From CAZXWN01 sp964644695 [NCBI: uncultured bacterium] (GTDB lineage Bacteria > UBP4 > UBA4092): a DNA stretch of 64,000 nucleotides. Below are positions 8,014 to 16,301 of the stretch, piece by piece. The stretch is from NCBI GenBank assembly GCA_964644695.1, contig CAZXWN010000003.1, forward strand, positions 118,025-182,024. The letters are read 5' to 3'. Position 1 is the first letter of the stretch; each line of letters opens with the position of its first letter. Below the pieces are notes generated by a model that saw only the letters and a list, made by a program, of their open reading frames with translations, ran no database searches and was not told the DNA's origin. A program made the position numbers and the translations under genes.

Positions 8014-8655
8014 TTATTTATTTCCAAGAGTGTCGATGGGAAGCCCGTTTTGTTCTGCCATCCGGACTAACCGGAAGGGTCCGTCATTGATTCGTTCCAT
8101 GATATGGAATGAGGCATTATCCATCCGATATTTCCGGCGTTCGGGAATGAAATCCAAACCCAGATAATAACAGACGACTGCGGCCAGGGGACCTTCATGT
8201 GCTGCAATGACAATGGTTTGCCCCCGATGGAGCGTTGCCAGCTCATCAACCTTCCGGGTTGCCCGTTCGTACATGAATCTGCGGCACTCCCCATCCGGTA
8301 AAATGGTGTTATAGGGGTCTTTATCGTGAAGTTCCATTAATTCAGGGAATTTTTCTCGGATTTCACCAGTGGTTAACCCTTCCCACTGCCCAAAATTTGT
8401 TTCCCGTAATTCTTTCAGGGTCGTAATGGGGATTTCCCTGTCACCCAGGGCAATTTGGGCGGTTTCCAAAGCCCGGCTCAAATCAGAAGAATAAATCACA
8501 TCGACAGAATATTCCTGGAGTAATTGATGGGCACGGCGGGCCTGTTGTCTTCCCAGGTCAGTTAAGGGAATATCAGCCTGTCCCTGAAAACGATATTGAA
8601 GATTCCATTGGGTAACACCATGTCGTAATAAGATGAGTCGGGTTATTTCAGACAT
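8014..8655 (-). CDS. Histidine phosphatase family protein
   Basis: This 213-aa cytoplasmic protein belongs to the phosphoglycerate mutase-like branch. The phospho-acceptor motif LRHGVTQWN is at residues 9-17, where His11 is the nucleophile. An Arg is at SSDLSRALETA (about 57-67), the acid/base Glu at LRETNFGQWEG (about 83-93), and the second catalytic His in IAAHEGP (about 152). The pattern fits GpmB/CobC-type small phosphatases rather than glycolytic dPGM. Substrate cannot be assigned: alpha-ribazole phosphate, phosphosugars and others are possible. AAGGAA precedes the ATG by about 7 bases. A REP-like palindrome follows the gene. Confidence 0.87.
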   Translation of the reverse strand: MSEITRLILLRHGVTQWNLQYRFQGQADIPLTDLGRQQARRAHQLLQEYSVDVIYSSDLSRALETAQIALGDREIPITTLKELRETNFGQWEGLTTGEIREKFPELMELHDKDPYNTILPDGECRRFMYERATRKVDELATLHRGQTIVIAAHEGPLAAVVCYYLGLDFIPERRKYRMDNASFHIMERINDGPFRLVRMAEQNGLPIDTLGNK

Positions 8656-8860
8656 TATAAGTTCCTTACAGGTCAGACTGTTGGGTTAATCATCGCCAGT
8701 CATTGTTTTGGACGGGATGACTCGAAAAAAATAGATGAAAAATGAACCTGTTTCACCTATCTTGAGTATAATCATTTCTATGATATAGTTTAACACGCAC
8801 AAAAGGTCAGCGAGTTTCTCGTATTCTTTAAATATTGACCAGCGAATATTGTATTAAGAA

Positions 8861-10537
8861 ATGGGAAAGTATTTTAGATATTTCGTGGCTCGGGTTAATA
8901 ATATGAATATCGTACATTATTATCGAAACCGTCTTATTCGTTTCCTGCGAACACCCCGACAGTTTGCAATTCTTATCTTTACGGTGGTTTTCTTCCTTTT
9001 ACTTTTGACCGAGCATCATTATGGAATAGCTTGGGATGAGCCTTATAACTTTAATCCTGCTTGTGAAGCCGCTTCCTGGGTGAAATTGGTGTTTACTAAA
9101 CCTGGATTGGCCTTCTCTGATGCGGGAGTGGATATCTATTGGCAGCATATCAATGAACATCCATCGGTTTCAAAGTGGTTGGCGGCTGCCTCGTATGGTC
9201 TTTTTGGCGACAGGCTTGGGGATTTATTCATGTTTGGAAGTGGCAACAGGATTGCCTTAAGGCTGGGTTCTATCTTGTTTTTCTCCGCATTTATTGCCTG
9301 TTTTTATGGATTTTTGACGCATCATTTCAGTTGGCGGACAGGCTGGGCGGCTCTGGTCTCCCTGTTGGTCATGCCCCGGATTTTTGCTCAGGCCCATTTT
9401 GCCACAACGGATATTCCGATGATGGTCATGGCCTGGTTTACTGTATATGCTTTTTATAAAGGCTGTTCTTCCTGGAAATGGAGTGTTGGCTTAGGCATTA
9501 TCTGGGGATTGGCTATGGCAACGAAAATCAATGCGTTATTTTTGCCTATTCCACTGTTTGCCTGGGGACTTTTGTATCAACGAAAACAGATATTGAACAA
9601 TCTGGGTGCGATGGTGGTTATCTCTCCGATTGTTTTTATCGCCAGTTGGCCCTGGTTATGGCACCATACTTTTACCCGATTGATGGATTACTTCCAGTTT
9701 TATACTCAGCACAAATTTACGACTGTGTTTTATTTTGGGAAACAATATCTCTTAACTCCAGCCCCCTGGCATTATCCGTTAGTTTATGTTCTTTTAACCA
9801 TCCCTGTTATTCTGCTTTTGATTCTGATGGCTGGATTATGGACTGTGTTTAGAAAACAGGAAATGGAAGCTTGGGAAACTCCTCCAGACAGGTCCCTGGC
9901 GATTTTGATGGTGTTTATGGCAGCATTTCCCATTATTCTTCAGAGTCTGCCGTTTTCCCCAAGATATGATGGTATTCGGTTGTTTTTATCCGCGTTTCCC
10001 TTCCTGGCGGTCTTGATAGGACTGGGATATATGAATATTATTCAGCACCTGAAACGACGATATGCTTTTGCGCACATCCCGGGAGTTACTCTCGTTATTG
10101 GATTTGCAATAATACTACCCTGTTTGTGGCAGGTAATTCGGACCCATCCTTATGAGTTGAGTTATTACAATGCTCTGATAGGTGGTGTTCAGGGAGCCCA
10201 GAAAGCCGGATTAGAAACGACTTACTGGTGTGATTCTGTTAACTCAGACATGCTTTCTGAAATCAATGGAACCCTTCCCAAAGGTGCGACAGTTCGATTC
10301 CTTTCTTTTTCTTCAGAAGTGTTGGATTGGTACAAAATGCATAATGAATTTCGGCTGGACTTGAAAATCATTAATGGCAGAGGACCGGCAGATTATTATG
10401 TTTTACAGGCCCGTCAGGGTTTTTGGGGACAGTATGAAGCGGCCTTTTATGAACAGGCTATTCCCCGGTATAGTATTAAATTAGACAATGTTCCCCTGGC
10501 GATTCTCTATAACAATCCCATGGCGCCAAACCTGTAA
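8861..10537 (+). CDS. Polytopic membrane glycosyltransferase (GT39/PMT-like)
   Basis: This 558-aa protein has a cytoplasmic basic N-terminus, about ten hydrophobic helices and a C-terminal soluble domain of roughly 130 residues. The first extracytoplasmic loop carries GIAWDEPYNFN, an acidic W-D-E motif placed as in dolichyl-phosphate-mannose-type transferases. ATTDIPMM near residue 188 resembles the conserved T-D segment of these enzymes. The predicted role is transfer of a lipid-linked sugar at the outer face of the inner membrane. No clear ribosome site precedes ATG 8861; ATG 8903 is an alternative. It ends seven bases before the convergent phosphorylase-like gene. Confidence 0.75.
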   Translation: MGKYFRYFVARVNNMNIVHYYRNRLIRFLRTPRQFAILIFTVVFFLLLLTEHHYGIAWDEPYNFNPACEAASWVKLVFTKPGLAFSDAGVDIYWQHINEHPSVSKWLAAASYGLFGDRLGDLFMFGSGNRIALRLGSILFFSAFIACFYGFLTHHFSWRTGWAALVSLLVMPRIFAQAHFATTDIPMMVMAWFTVYAFYKGCSSWKWSVGLGIIWGLAMATKINALFLPIPLFAWGLLYQRKQILNNLGAMVVISPIVFIASWPWLWHHTFTRLMDYFQFYTQHKFTTVFYFGKQYLLTPAPWHYPLVYVLLTIPVILLLILMAGLWTVFRKQEMEAWETPPDRSLAILMVFMAAFPIILQSLPFSPRYDGIRLFLSAFPFLAVLIGLGYMNIIQHLKRRYAFAHIPGVTLVIGFAIILPCLWQVIRTHPYELSYYNALIGGVQGAQKAGLETTYWCDSVNSDMLSEINGTLPKGATVRFLSFSSEVLDWYKMHNEFRLDLKIINGRGPADYYVLQARQGFWGQYEAAFYEQAIPRYSIKLDNVPLAILYNNPMAPNL

Positions 10538-10544
10538 ACAGTTC

Positions 10545-11312
10545 TTAAGCCTGGGTATTCTTTTCCCATTGGATTGCAATGGATTCAATCTCACGGGTCA
10601 ATATCTTAGATAGTCGATGACTGACTTCCCACAGATAATAAGCTTCCCCCAGATATTGCGGATGGGTGATTAAGTATTTTATTGCCGCTGCGGGACGAAT
10701 TTGACCCTGGGCATCTAACAAGGGGGTTGGATTGATTTTCAGTGGACGGTTGGCTCCATCCATGACAATCCTCAAAGAAAAGTAGGGAGTCCCCGCCTTC
10801 TGGCAAACTTGGGCTGCAGCATACGATTCCATGTCAATCAGCGCTCCCGGATGTTCAACTCCTAACTGGTATTTTTCTTCAGAGCTGGCAACAACCTTGG
10901 GCGATGTTAATAAGGGTTTATCTTCATAGGGCAGTTTAGTTCCCCATTTATTCCATGATTCCATGGGGAGGGTAATACTTCCTGTTGGCTTTAGATTCTC
11001 ATCTAAATCAGTGATGGTTCGGGGAAGGAAGACTTTATTTTTTACATGTAATTCTTCGGCAGTATATCCGGCAAATCCTGGGTTAATGATGCCCGCCGGA
11101 TGGTATCGATCAATTAACCGTTGAGTTCCTTCGGCCGCCTTTTCTTTCCCCATTCCCGTACATAAAACGACCCAATTCCGATTATACAGGAGGTATTCAC
11201 GAAAAATAAACCGGCCATCCTGAGTTTCATGACGAGGTTTATATTTATGGAAGAATATTCCCAATTCATTGGGCAGTGCGACTAAAACACTCATAGGGTG
11301 TAAGTTATTCAT
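10545..11312 (-). CDS. Nucleoside phosphorylase-superfamily protein
   Basis: This 255-aa cytoplasmic protein has the PNP/UDP-phosphorylase (MTA/SAH nucleosidase) fold. An N-terminal strand leads to CTGMGKEKAAEGTQRLI (about 50-70), then the IINPGFAGY phosphate/ribose loop (about 78-87), and ALIDMESYAAAQVCQKAG (about 155-172), in which the M-E pair normally contacts ribose. VMDGAN near 183 occupies the base-binding aspartate position. The pattern also resembles the hopanoid-associated phosphorylase group, but no hopanoid genes are present here, so the substrate is left open. It is convergent with the glycosyltransferase gene on the other strand. Confidence 0.75.
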   Translation of the reverse strand: MNNLHPMSVLVALPNELGIFFHKYKPRHETQDGRFIFREYLLYNRNWVVLCTGMGKEKAAEGTQRLIDRYHPAGIINPGFAGYTAEELHVKNKVFLPRTITDLDENLKPTGSITLPMESWNKWGTKLPYEDKPLLTSPKVVASSEEKYQLGVEHPGALIDMESYAAAQVCQKAGTPYFSLRIVMDGANRPLKINPTPLLDAQGQIRPAAAIKYLITHPQYLGEAYYLWEVSHRLSKILTREIESIAIQWEKNTQA

Positions 11313-11358
11313 GTATTCATTATATAGGGAATACTTCTACCCCTTCGGCAAAAAAACA

Positions 11359-11388
11359 TTGAGTCGAGGTCTTGACATGGCTTATAAT
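11359..11388 (+). promoter_or_regulatory. Possible promoter upstream of the secreted 586-aa protein
   Basis: TTGAGT (11359-11364), an 18-base spacer and a consensus TATAAT (11383-11388) predict transcription from about 11395. An inverted repeat (TTGGGAT / ATCCCAA, 11402-11421) follows and may be an operator. The leader would be about 150 bases. Confidence 0.45.
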
Positions 11389-11542
11389 TAGCGCGGATGG
11401 ATTGGGATCGGGATATCCCAAATTGGGCTCTATGTGAGGAGGACACAAACACTAAAACATTATTGATATTGGTGCAACTTTTATACTCATCTATTTTTCC
11501 TCCACGACTACCTTCAAACAATCCATGAAAGGAAAGTTGCCA

Positions 11543-13303
11543 ATGAAAAAAAGTCTATTATTAACCGTTCTCTTAGTTTTTGTTTTTATGGTTTCATTTA
11601 ATCTAGCCAAAGGGATTCCCTTAAATTCAACCACATTACCAGATATCAAAATAAGTCAGAACCAAGCCCTGAGTTATGCCTTTTCTTTGAATAATTACCA
11701 TGAAATAGACGACTACTCCCAGTGTTCAATTACTCAAAATTTTATGGATAAAGTAACTTTGACCTCTTGGGGGGATGTGGGTATTGGTAGCATTGGGGTT
11801 GCTACATCCGGAACCGTTATTATCAGGACTGATGATGGGATGTCGTTTTCTTTTTTGATTAAGGTCGTTCCATATACCCTAAAACGATTGCCGTATGTTT
11901 TTCTGAATAAAAACCAATCCACAGAGTTTAATCTTCAAGGATATTGTATTGATTCTGAAGGAAATCCGGTTGTCCCCCTGTCTTTCGGAACTCCGGGTGG
12001 ATTGGATGCCCGTGAGTCTGATGGAATTACTGTGCAATGGACATCGGATTCAACGATATTGATTACAGCCGACAGCACCTTTTCTACCCGGGCACGGTAT
12101 TGGGTCTATGCCTGTGATACCACAGAGGCTGATACTCAGGAAACCGTTCCTTTTGATCGCGAAGAATTATTCATATTCCCGAATGAGATAGCGCAGGGTG
12201 GTTTCGACTCTCAGGCAGATTATGATCTGTGGGCTACTGACTACCTGTCCGGGACGATGGCTCTCCCTGATTCCTATTGGGTAGCATCAGATACGGATAC
12301 GGCCGGCGAGTCTGCAGAAGGTGTATTACGAGTTGATTTCAGCACCAATAATTCTGCCATTAAAATCACTCCCAGCTTATCGCAGATACCTACTGTTGAG
12401 CAGGGAGATTGGATGATTGCCCGGATGAGAGTCTGCTGCGATGAGGCCGATAATAATTTTGAAGGAAGCCTGTTTAATTTCCGAAATGTCGTGGAATCAG
12501 GTGCCCATGTTAATGTAGCAGGACACGTCTGGTTTGGGATGCCAACCACATGGACTTGGATAGAAACACCCGTTTATTGTTCTGACAGTGGGATTGTTTA
12601 TCCCCAGCTGGTTTTTTCACTGAACATTGTCATGCCCACTTTTTCCTCACCCGATTCTATTTTAATCGGGTCTATAAAAGTTGATGAAGTCCAATTAATA
12701 CGAGCTACTCCTCAACTCTTATTAGGTCGTAACTTTACCCGGGAAATGTTTGCTGCAGGTCAGTTCAAATATACAGATGACCTGACGGATGGATGGAGTG
12801 TTGAGCCTTTACCCTCACTGACAGGAGATAATGCGGAAATTCCTGAGATGTCTGTTGATACTGTCGCCCAGAAACTAAATATCACCTTTAGTGGAGTATC
12901 CACAGAAGGCGCAAGGTTCACCGCTAACGATATAGAAGTAGGTATTTGGACGCCATATAGTGAAAAATTCCAGGAAGCCGGTATTCAGATTGATATGTCA
13001 CTGCCGAGTGGAACAGAGTTTGTTAGTGATGAAACCGTGATTGTTGTGTCAGCCCTTGGAACTCGGTCTATGGCAACTTATGACATTGGAGAAGTAGGTA
13101 ACTCTCTGTTTGCGGCGGGTGAGTTTGGTAAAATCACCGAAGCAACACTATCCAATCTGAAGGCTGTCGGCCGCGCTGTGTCTAATTGGCACCAGGTCCA
13201 GTGGGCTGTTAAGACAGACCAGCCGGGCACATTGATTCTTGATAATGCAGATTTCTTGAACGACAACGAAGAAGATTATATCGGTGATGAGAATCTGTTC
13301 TAA
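11543..13303 (+). CDS. Large secreted protein of unknown function
   Basis: This 586-aa protein opens with a classic Sec signal (MKKSLLLTVLLVFVFMVSF, cleavage near residue 25). The start was set at ATG 11543, which has AAAGGAAAG six bases upstream; an ATG at 11525 has none. The mature part looks all-beta and acidic. Residues about 30-120 resemble an Ig-like or cadherin-like domain. Two later segments (about 215-390 and 405-570) share a pattern of a Trp-rich strand, a Ser/Thr-rich loop and a closing strand, suggesting carbohydrate-binding-type jelly rolls. No catalytic motif is seen. It is monocistronic and ends at a strong hairpin. A surface or extracellular binding role is inferred. Confidence 0.6.
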   Translation: MKKSLLLTVLLVFVFMVSFNLAKGIPLNSTTLPDIKISQNQALSYAFSLNNYHEIDDYSQCSITQNFMDKVTLTSWGDVGIGSIGVATSGTVIIRTDDGMSFSFLIKVVPYTLKRLPYVFLNKNQSTEFNLQGYCIDSEGNPVVPLSFGTPGGLDARESDGITVQWTSDSTILITADSTFSTRARYWVYACDTTEADTQETVPFDREELFIFPNEIAQGGFDSQADYDLWATDYLSGTMALPDSYWVASDTDTAGESAEGVLRVDFSTNNSAIKITPSLSQIPTVEQGDWMIARMRVCCDEADNNFEGSLFNFRNVVESGAHVNVAGHVWFGMPTTWTWIETPVYCSDSGIVYPQLVFSLNIVMPTFSSPDSILIGSIKVDEVQLIRATPQLLLGRNFTREMFAAGQFKYTDDLTDGWSVEPLPSLTGDNAEIPEMSVDTVAQKLNITFSGVSTEGARFTANDIEVGIWTPYSEKFQEAGIQIDMSLPSGTEFVSDETVIVVSALGTRSMATYDIGEVGNSLFAAGEFGKITEATLSNLKAVGRAVSNWHQVQWAVKTDQPGTLILDNADFLNDNEEDYIGDENLF

Positions 13304-13320
13304 TCGTGTCAGTTAATGAA

Positions 13321-13355
13321 ACGGCAGTCTCTTTATTAAGAGGCTGCCGTTATTT
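13321..13355. terminator. Bidirectional terminator
   Basis: A 13-bp near-perfect stem (ACGGCAGTCTCTT / AAGAGGCTGCCGT, one G-T mismatch) with a TATT loop is followed by TATTTATTTG. It separates the convergent secreted-protein and glycosyltransferase genes. Confidence 0.85.
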
Positions 13356-13366
13356 ATTTGCAGTGA

Positions 13367-14872
13367 TTATCGTGTCTGAACTAAACGATATCCAAAACGA
13401 ATAGGCTTTGAATTATGTGTGTGCCGATAGGGCAAATCTATCCAACCGGACCTAAATACAGTGCTGTAATCCAGGGTGGATAATGGAATATCAACCACTT
13501 CTGCCCGGGTGGTCCATAACAGCAACACGGTGTCCGTTCCGTGGCTTTGAATGTATTCTGATTCAGGATAGATGGGGATGGTTTTTATGTGCAATAAGAG
13601 ATTTGAGGCCATCTGGTGACGATCCGTTACAATCCTTGCCGCTCCCGAAGGATTGTTGATTAATTTCTCGTCTTGTAATCTTTTTACCAGGGCTGGATAG
13701 GGAGTATTAAGTCGAGTCACTTCACCCCGTTTCTTTTTGCCGGGCCGCCAGGATACCCAACCCTCCGGTTGATACACTTGGGACATCCGGTAATAAAGTA
13801 TTCCCACCATTACCAATAGCAATATCCCATACAGGTAATATTTCCTGCGTGTCTGGTAAAATTTCTGGAAATCTACCCGGGTAAACAGAAGCAAAGGTAC
13901 GGACAAGTAGGTTGGAATGACCCATCTGCTACTGAAGTTGTCTGCTTGCATCAAATAAAACATTACCAGGGGAATGGTCAGTATCCAGAAGACATATCGT
14001 TCCAGTGGGGGATGCAATTCTTTATCTGCGGTCAGGGATTTTCTTTGTATGCATTTGCGGAACAATACAAAATAGAAAAAGATATACAACAGAACCGGCC
14101 CTATATATTTAAAAAATATTTCCACTATTTCTTCGAGTGCCAGCTTTGATTCAGGAGTGACTTTGGCGATTTCCAGTGCTGACCGAAATGGAGGAAAATC
14201 GTTTAATATGAGCCAGTACAAATGAGGCAATGGGATGAGTATTAGGGGAGCCAGTGTCCATACGATTTTGGAAGAAAACAGCCGCTTACGACCTGTGGCG
14301 TCTGTTAATGCTGCCATCATAAGGGACATGCCAAAGAATAAGTAGTTATACTTAGTCAGTATTCCCAGTGCCAGTATAATTCCCAACCCCGAATAATCCT
14401 TGATACTTCCGGTTTTCAAAAGAGAAAAGTAAAAATTTAAAGCGGTGACCGTTAATGCTCCCAATAAAATAGTATGGGTCAGGTCCCAGGTGAAGTTGAA
14501 GATAAAAAGCGGCATCAACAACAATGATGTGGTGATGATGATCCGGTCTTCCCCTTCCCACCAGAATCGGGTTAGACGGTAATATCCAGCATAAAACCAG
14601 AAGATAAATAAGTATTTCAATGTTGCCAGAGTCGGCAGATTTAAGCCTGTAACTTGTGAGACGCTCCAGGTTATCCAGGTGTATAGCGGTGCTTGAAAAG
14701 AGTATCCCCATGCCAACCGCTGGGCATCCCAATACTGTTCTGCTTCGTCCATGAGTAATGTGGGGGAGAGAAATAAACGAAATCCCCAAAATACTAAACA
14801 ATACAAGGCTAACCCCAGATAAAATATCTGGTCATATCGAGAGAACCGGGATGTTGGTTTAATTTCGCACAA
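13367..14872 (-). CDS. ArnT-like membrane glycosyltransferase (GT39/GT83 type)
   Basis: This 501-aa protein has about ten transmembrane helices and a C-terminal soluble domain of about 110 residues. The first extracytoplasmic loop contains LLMDEAEQYWDAQRL followed by APLYTWI. The D-E-A-x-Y-W-x-x-A-R/Q pattern and the downstream P-P/L-L-Y motif are the signature of ArnT and bacterial PMT-like transferases that use undecaprenyl-phosphate sugars. It probably decorates lipid A, a glycan or a protein in the periplasm. The gene lies 81 bases downstream of another polytopic glycosyltransferase gene on the same strand, so the two may be cotranscribed. Confidence 0.82.
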   Translation of the reverse strand: MCEIKPTSRFSRYDQIFYLGLALYCLVFWGFRLFLSPTLLMDEAEQYWDAQRLAWGYSFQAPLYTWITWSVSQVTGLNLPTLATLKYLFIFWFYAGYYRLTRFWWEGEDRIIITTSLLLMPLFIFNFTWDLTHTILLGALTVTALNFYFSLLKTGSIKDYSGLGIILALGILTKYNYLFFGMSLMMAALTDATGRKRLFSSKIVWTLAPLILIPLPHLYWLILNDFPPFRSALEIAKVTPESKLALEEIVEIFFKYIGPVLLYIFFYFVLFRKCIQRKSLTADKELHPPLERYVFWILTIPLVMFYLMQADNFSSRWVIPTYLSVPLLLFTRVDFQKFYQTRRKYYLYGILLLVMVGILYYRMSQVYQPEGWVSWRPGKKKRGEVTRLNTPYPALVKRLQDEKLINNPSGAARIVTDRHQMASNLLLHIKTIPIYPESEYIQSHGTDTVLLLWTTRAEVVDIPLSTLDYSTVFRSGWIDLPYRHTHNSKPIRFGYRLVQTR

Positions 14873-14953
14873 AATCAGATTGCCTTTTTGGGTCAGGATT
14901 GTTTTATATCTTAATATAAGCCAATCCTCAACGCCAAACAGGAAAAACGTTGA

Positions 14954-16096
14954 TTATGCTGTTTCCCGGGGGAGGTTTGAATCCTGGGAATCGTTACGGA
15001 TGCTGGATATTAAGATATACAGTCCAAATATCAAGGTGACCAGTGTTACAACAACATACATTCCATCAAGTTTCTTGATAAACATAAACAGGGGAAGGTA
15101 CCAGAAAGCCGTCTTCCATCCTTGATGAATAATGGATTCCTTAATCCCAATCAGGTACCAGGCGGGTACTAACAGGATGAGGTAATAATAGCGTCCGAAG
15201 GGTGTTACATAAGCAATCCAAGCCATCCAGAGTGAGGCCAAAAGCCAGAACAGTGCGGGATTGTTTCGATTCTTATGCGTGTAATAAACCAAGATGCCGA
15301 AAGCCAGAACACTGAATATTTTATGGAGCCAGACAATAAATGGTAAATCCCAGTGATTGGCCATCCGGACACTTTCCGCATAGGCAGAGTGATTGTCATC
15401 AAACCAGTTTGGACAGGCATTTTCCGGATTCCGATCCATGACTTTTGCGGGCCAGTTCAAGTGAGCCTGTACACTGGAACTGAAACTTTCACATATCACC
15501 AGGGATGTAAAACTGATAACGATTACTAAAAGGACTGAAAGGATGGTGAATTTCCATTTTTGTAACAGTGTTGTGAAAACGAGTATGGGCAGGACCAGGC
15601 TCTTAAAGATAATGGATAAGGCGCAGACCAATCCAGATGTCCAAGTCTGATGTTTTTTTAATAATAACAAAGCGAACAGCAAACTGAAGACACACAGAAT
15701 AATTAGCTGATTGTTTTGCAGGCAAAGATAGGTTGGAGCATACATGCAAACACACAACCAATTAACCTTTTTGATATCAACCGGTTTCTCAAGATGATTC
15801 AGGAGGATATAACTAATCCCCAAACAGGATAGTACATTCAATGCCAGAAAAAGAATGTAACCATAGGGCGGGTATGCAGTAAAGATAGTTAAAAAACCTT
15901 TAATTCCCGGGAGATAGGGCCCCACATATTGGGCATTTACGGACATCGGATTGTGGGTCGTTTTTACCCAGAAACTCCACTCTGGTTTATTGTGAATATA
16001 TTTGGTGATTGCCTTGAATATCCCAGCTATCAATACCAAAAAGTAAATGACAGTATATAAATTGACATACCGTCTCAGTTTGTTTCCATCAACCAT
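14954..16096 (-). CDS. Membrane glycosyltransferase (GT87/DUF2029-like)
   Basis: This 380-aa polytopic protein has about nine hydrophobic helices. The order of features fits the GT87/DUF2029 family, which includes polyprenol-phosphate-mannose transferases: a first periplasmic loop with polar residues, a helix-rich centre with QNNQLIILCVFSLLFALLLL (the N/Q-x-x pattern near residue 130), then an F-K-S-L-x-x-P segment near residue 166. It precedes the ArnT-like gene in the same direction by 81 bases. Family assignment rests on overall architecture plus these segments and is moderate. Confidence 0.65.
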   Translation of the reverse strand: MVDGNKLRRYVNLYTVIYFLVLIAGIFKAITKYIHNKPEWSFWVKTTHNPMSVNAQYVGPYLPGIKGFLTIFTAYPPYGYILFLALNVLSCLGISYILLNHLEKPVDIKKVNWLCVCMYAPTYLCLQNNQLIILCVFSLLFALLLLKKHQTWTSGLVCALSIIFKSLVLPILVFTTLLQKWKFTILSVLLVIVISFTSLVICESFSSSVQAHLNWPAKVMDRNPENACPNWFDDNHSAYAESVRMANHWDLPFIVWLHKIFSVLAFGILVYYTHKNRNNPALFWLLASLWMAWIAYVTPFGRYYYLILLVPAWYLIGIKESIIHQGWKTAFWYLPLFMFIKKLDGMYVVVTLVTLIFGLYILISSIRNDSQDSNLPRETA

Positions 16097-16301
16097 TTGA
16101 ATTTTACTCTCATAAAATTAATAATCCACCAAGTGTGGATAAAATAACCGACACTCCATGATAATGGATTGCATTAAAGATGTATAGTTTGTTTGAAACA
16201 GCAGTGTTTTATTCAAGATGGTTATTCTATGTAACGCATTGATAGAGTGGCGAGATTGTTTGTGATAGATTGGTTGAAATTGCCATAAGGAGGTAATACT
16301 C

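Noticed and set aside
11372-11388. TTGACA followed closely by TATAAT on the plus strand
   Set aside because: Only five bases separate the two hexamers, so they cannot form one promoter. The TATAAT was instead paired with TTGAGT 18 bases upstream.
16124-16140. Short inverted repeat ATCCAC/GTGGAT similar to the ends of the 33-bp palindrome
   Set aside because: Only the outer six bases match and the middle differs completely; likely chance.
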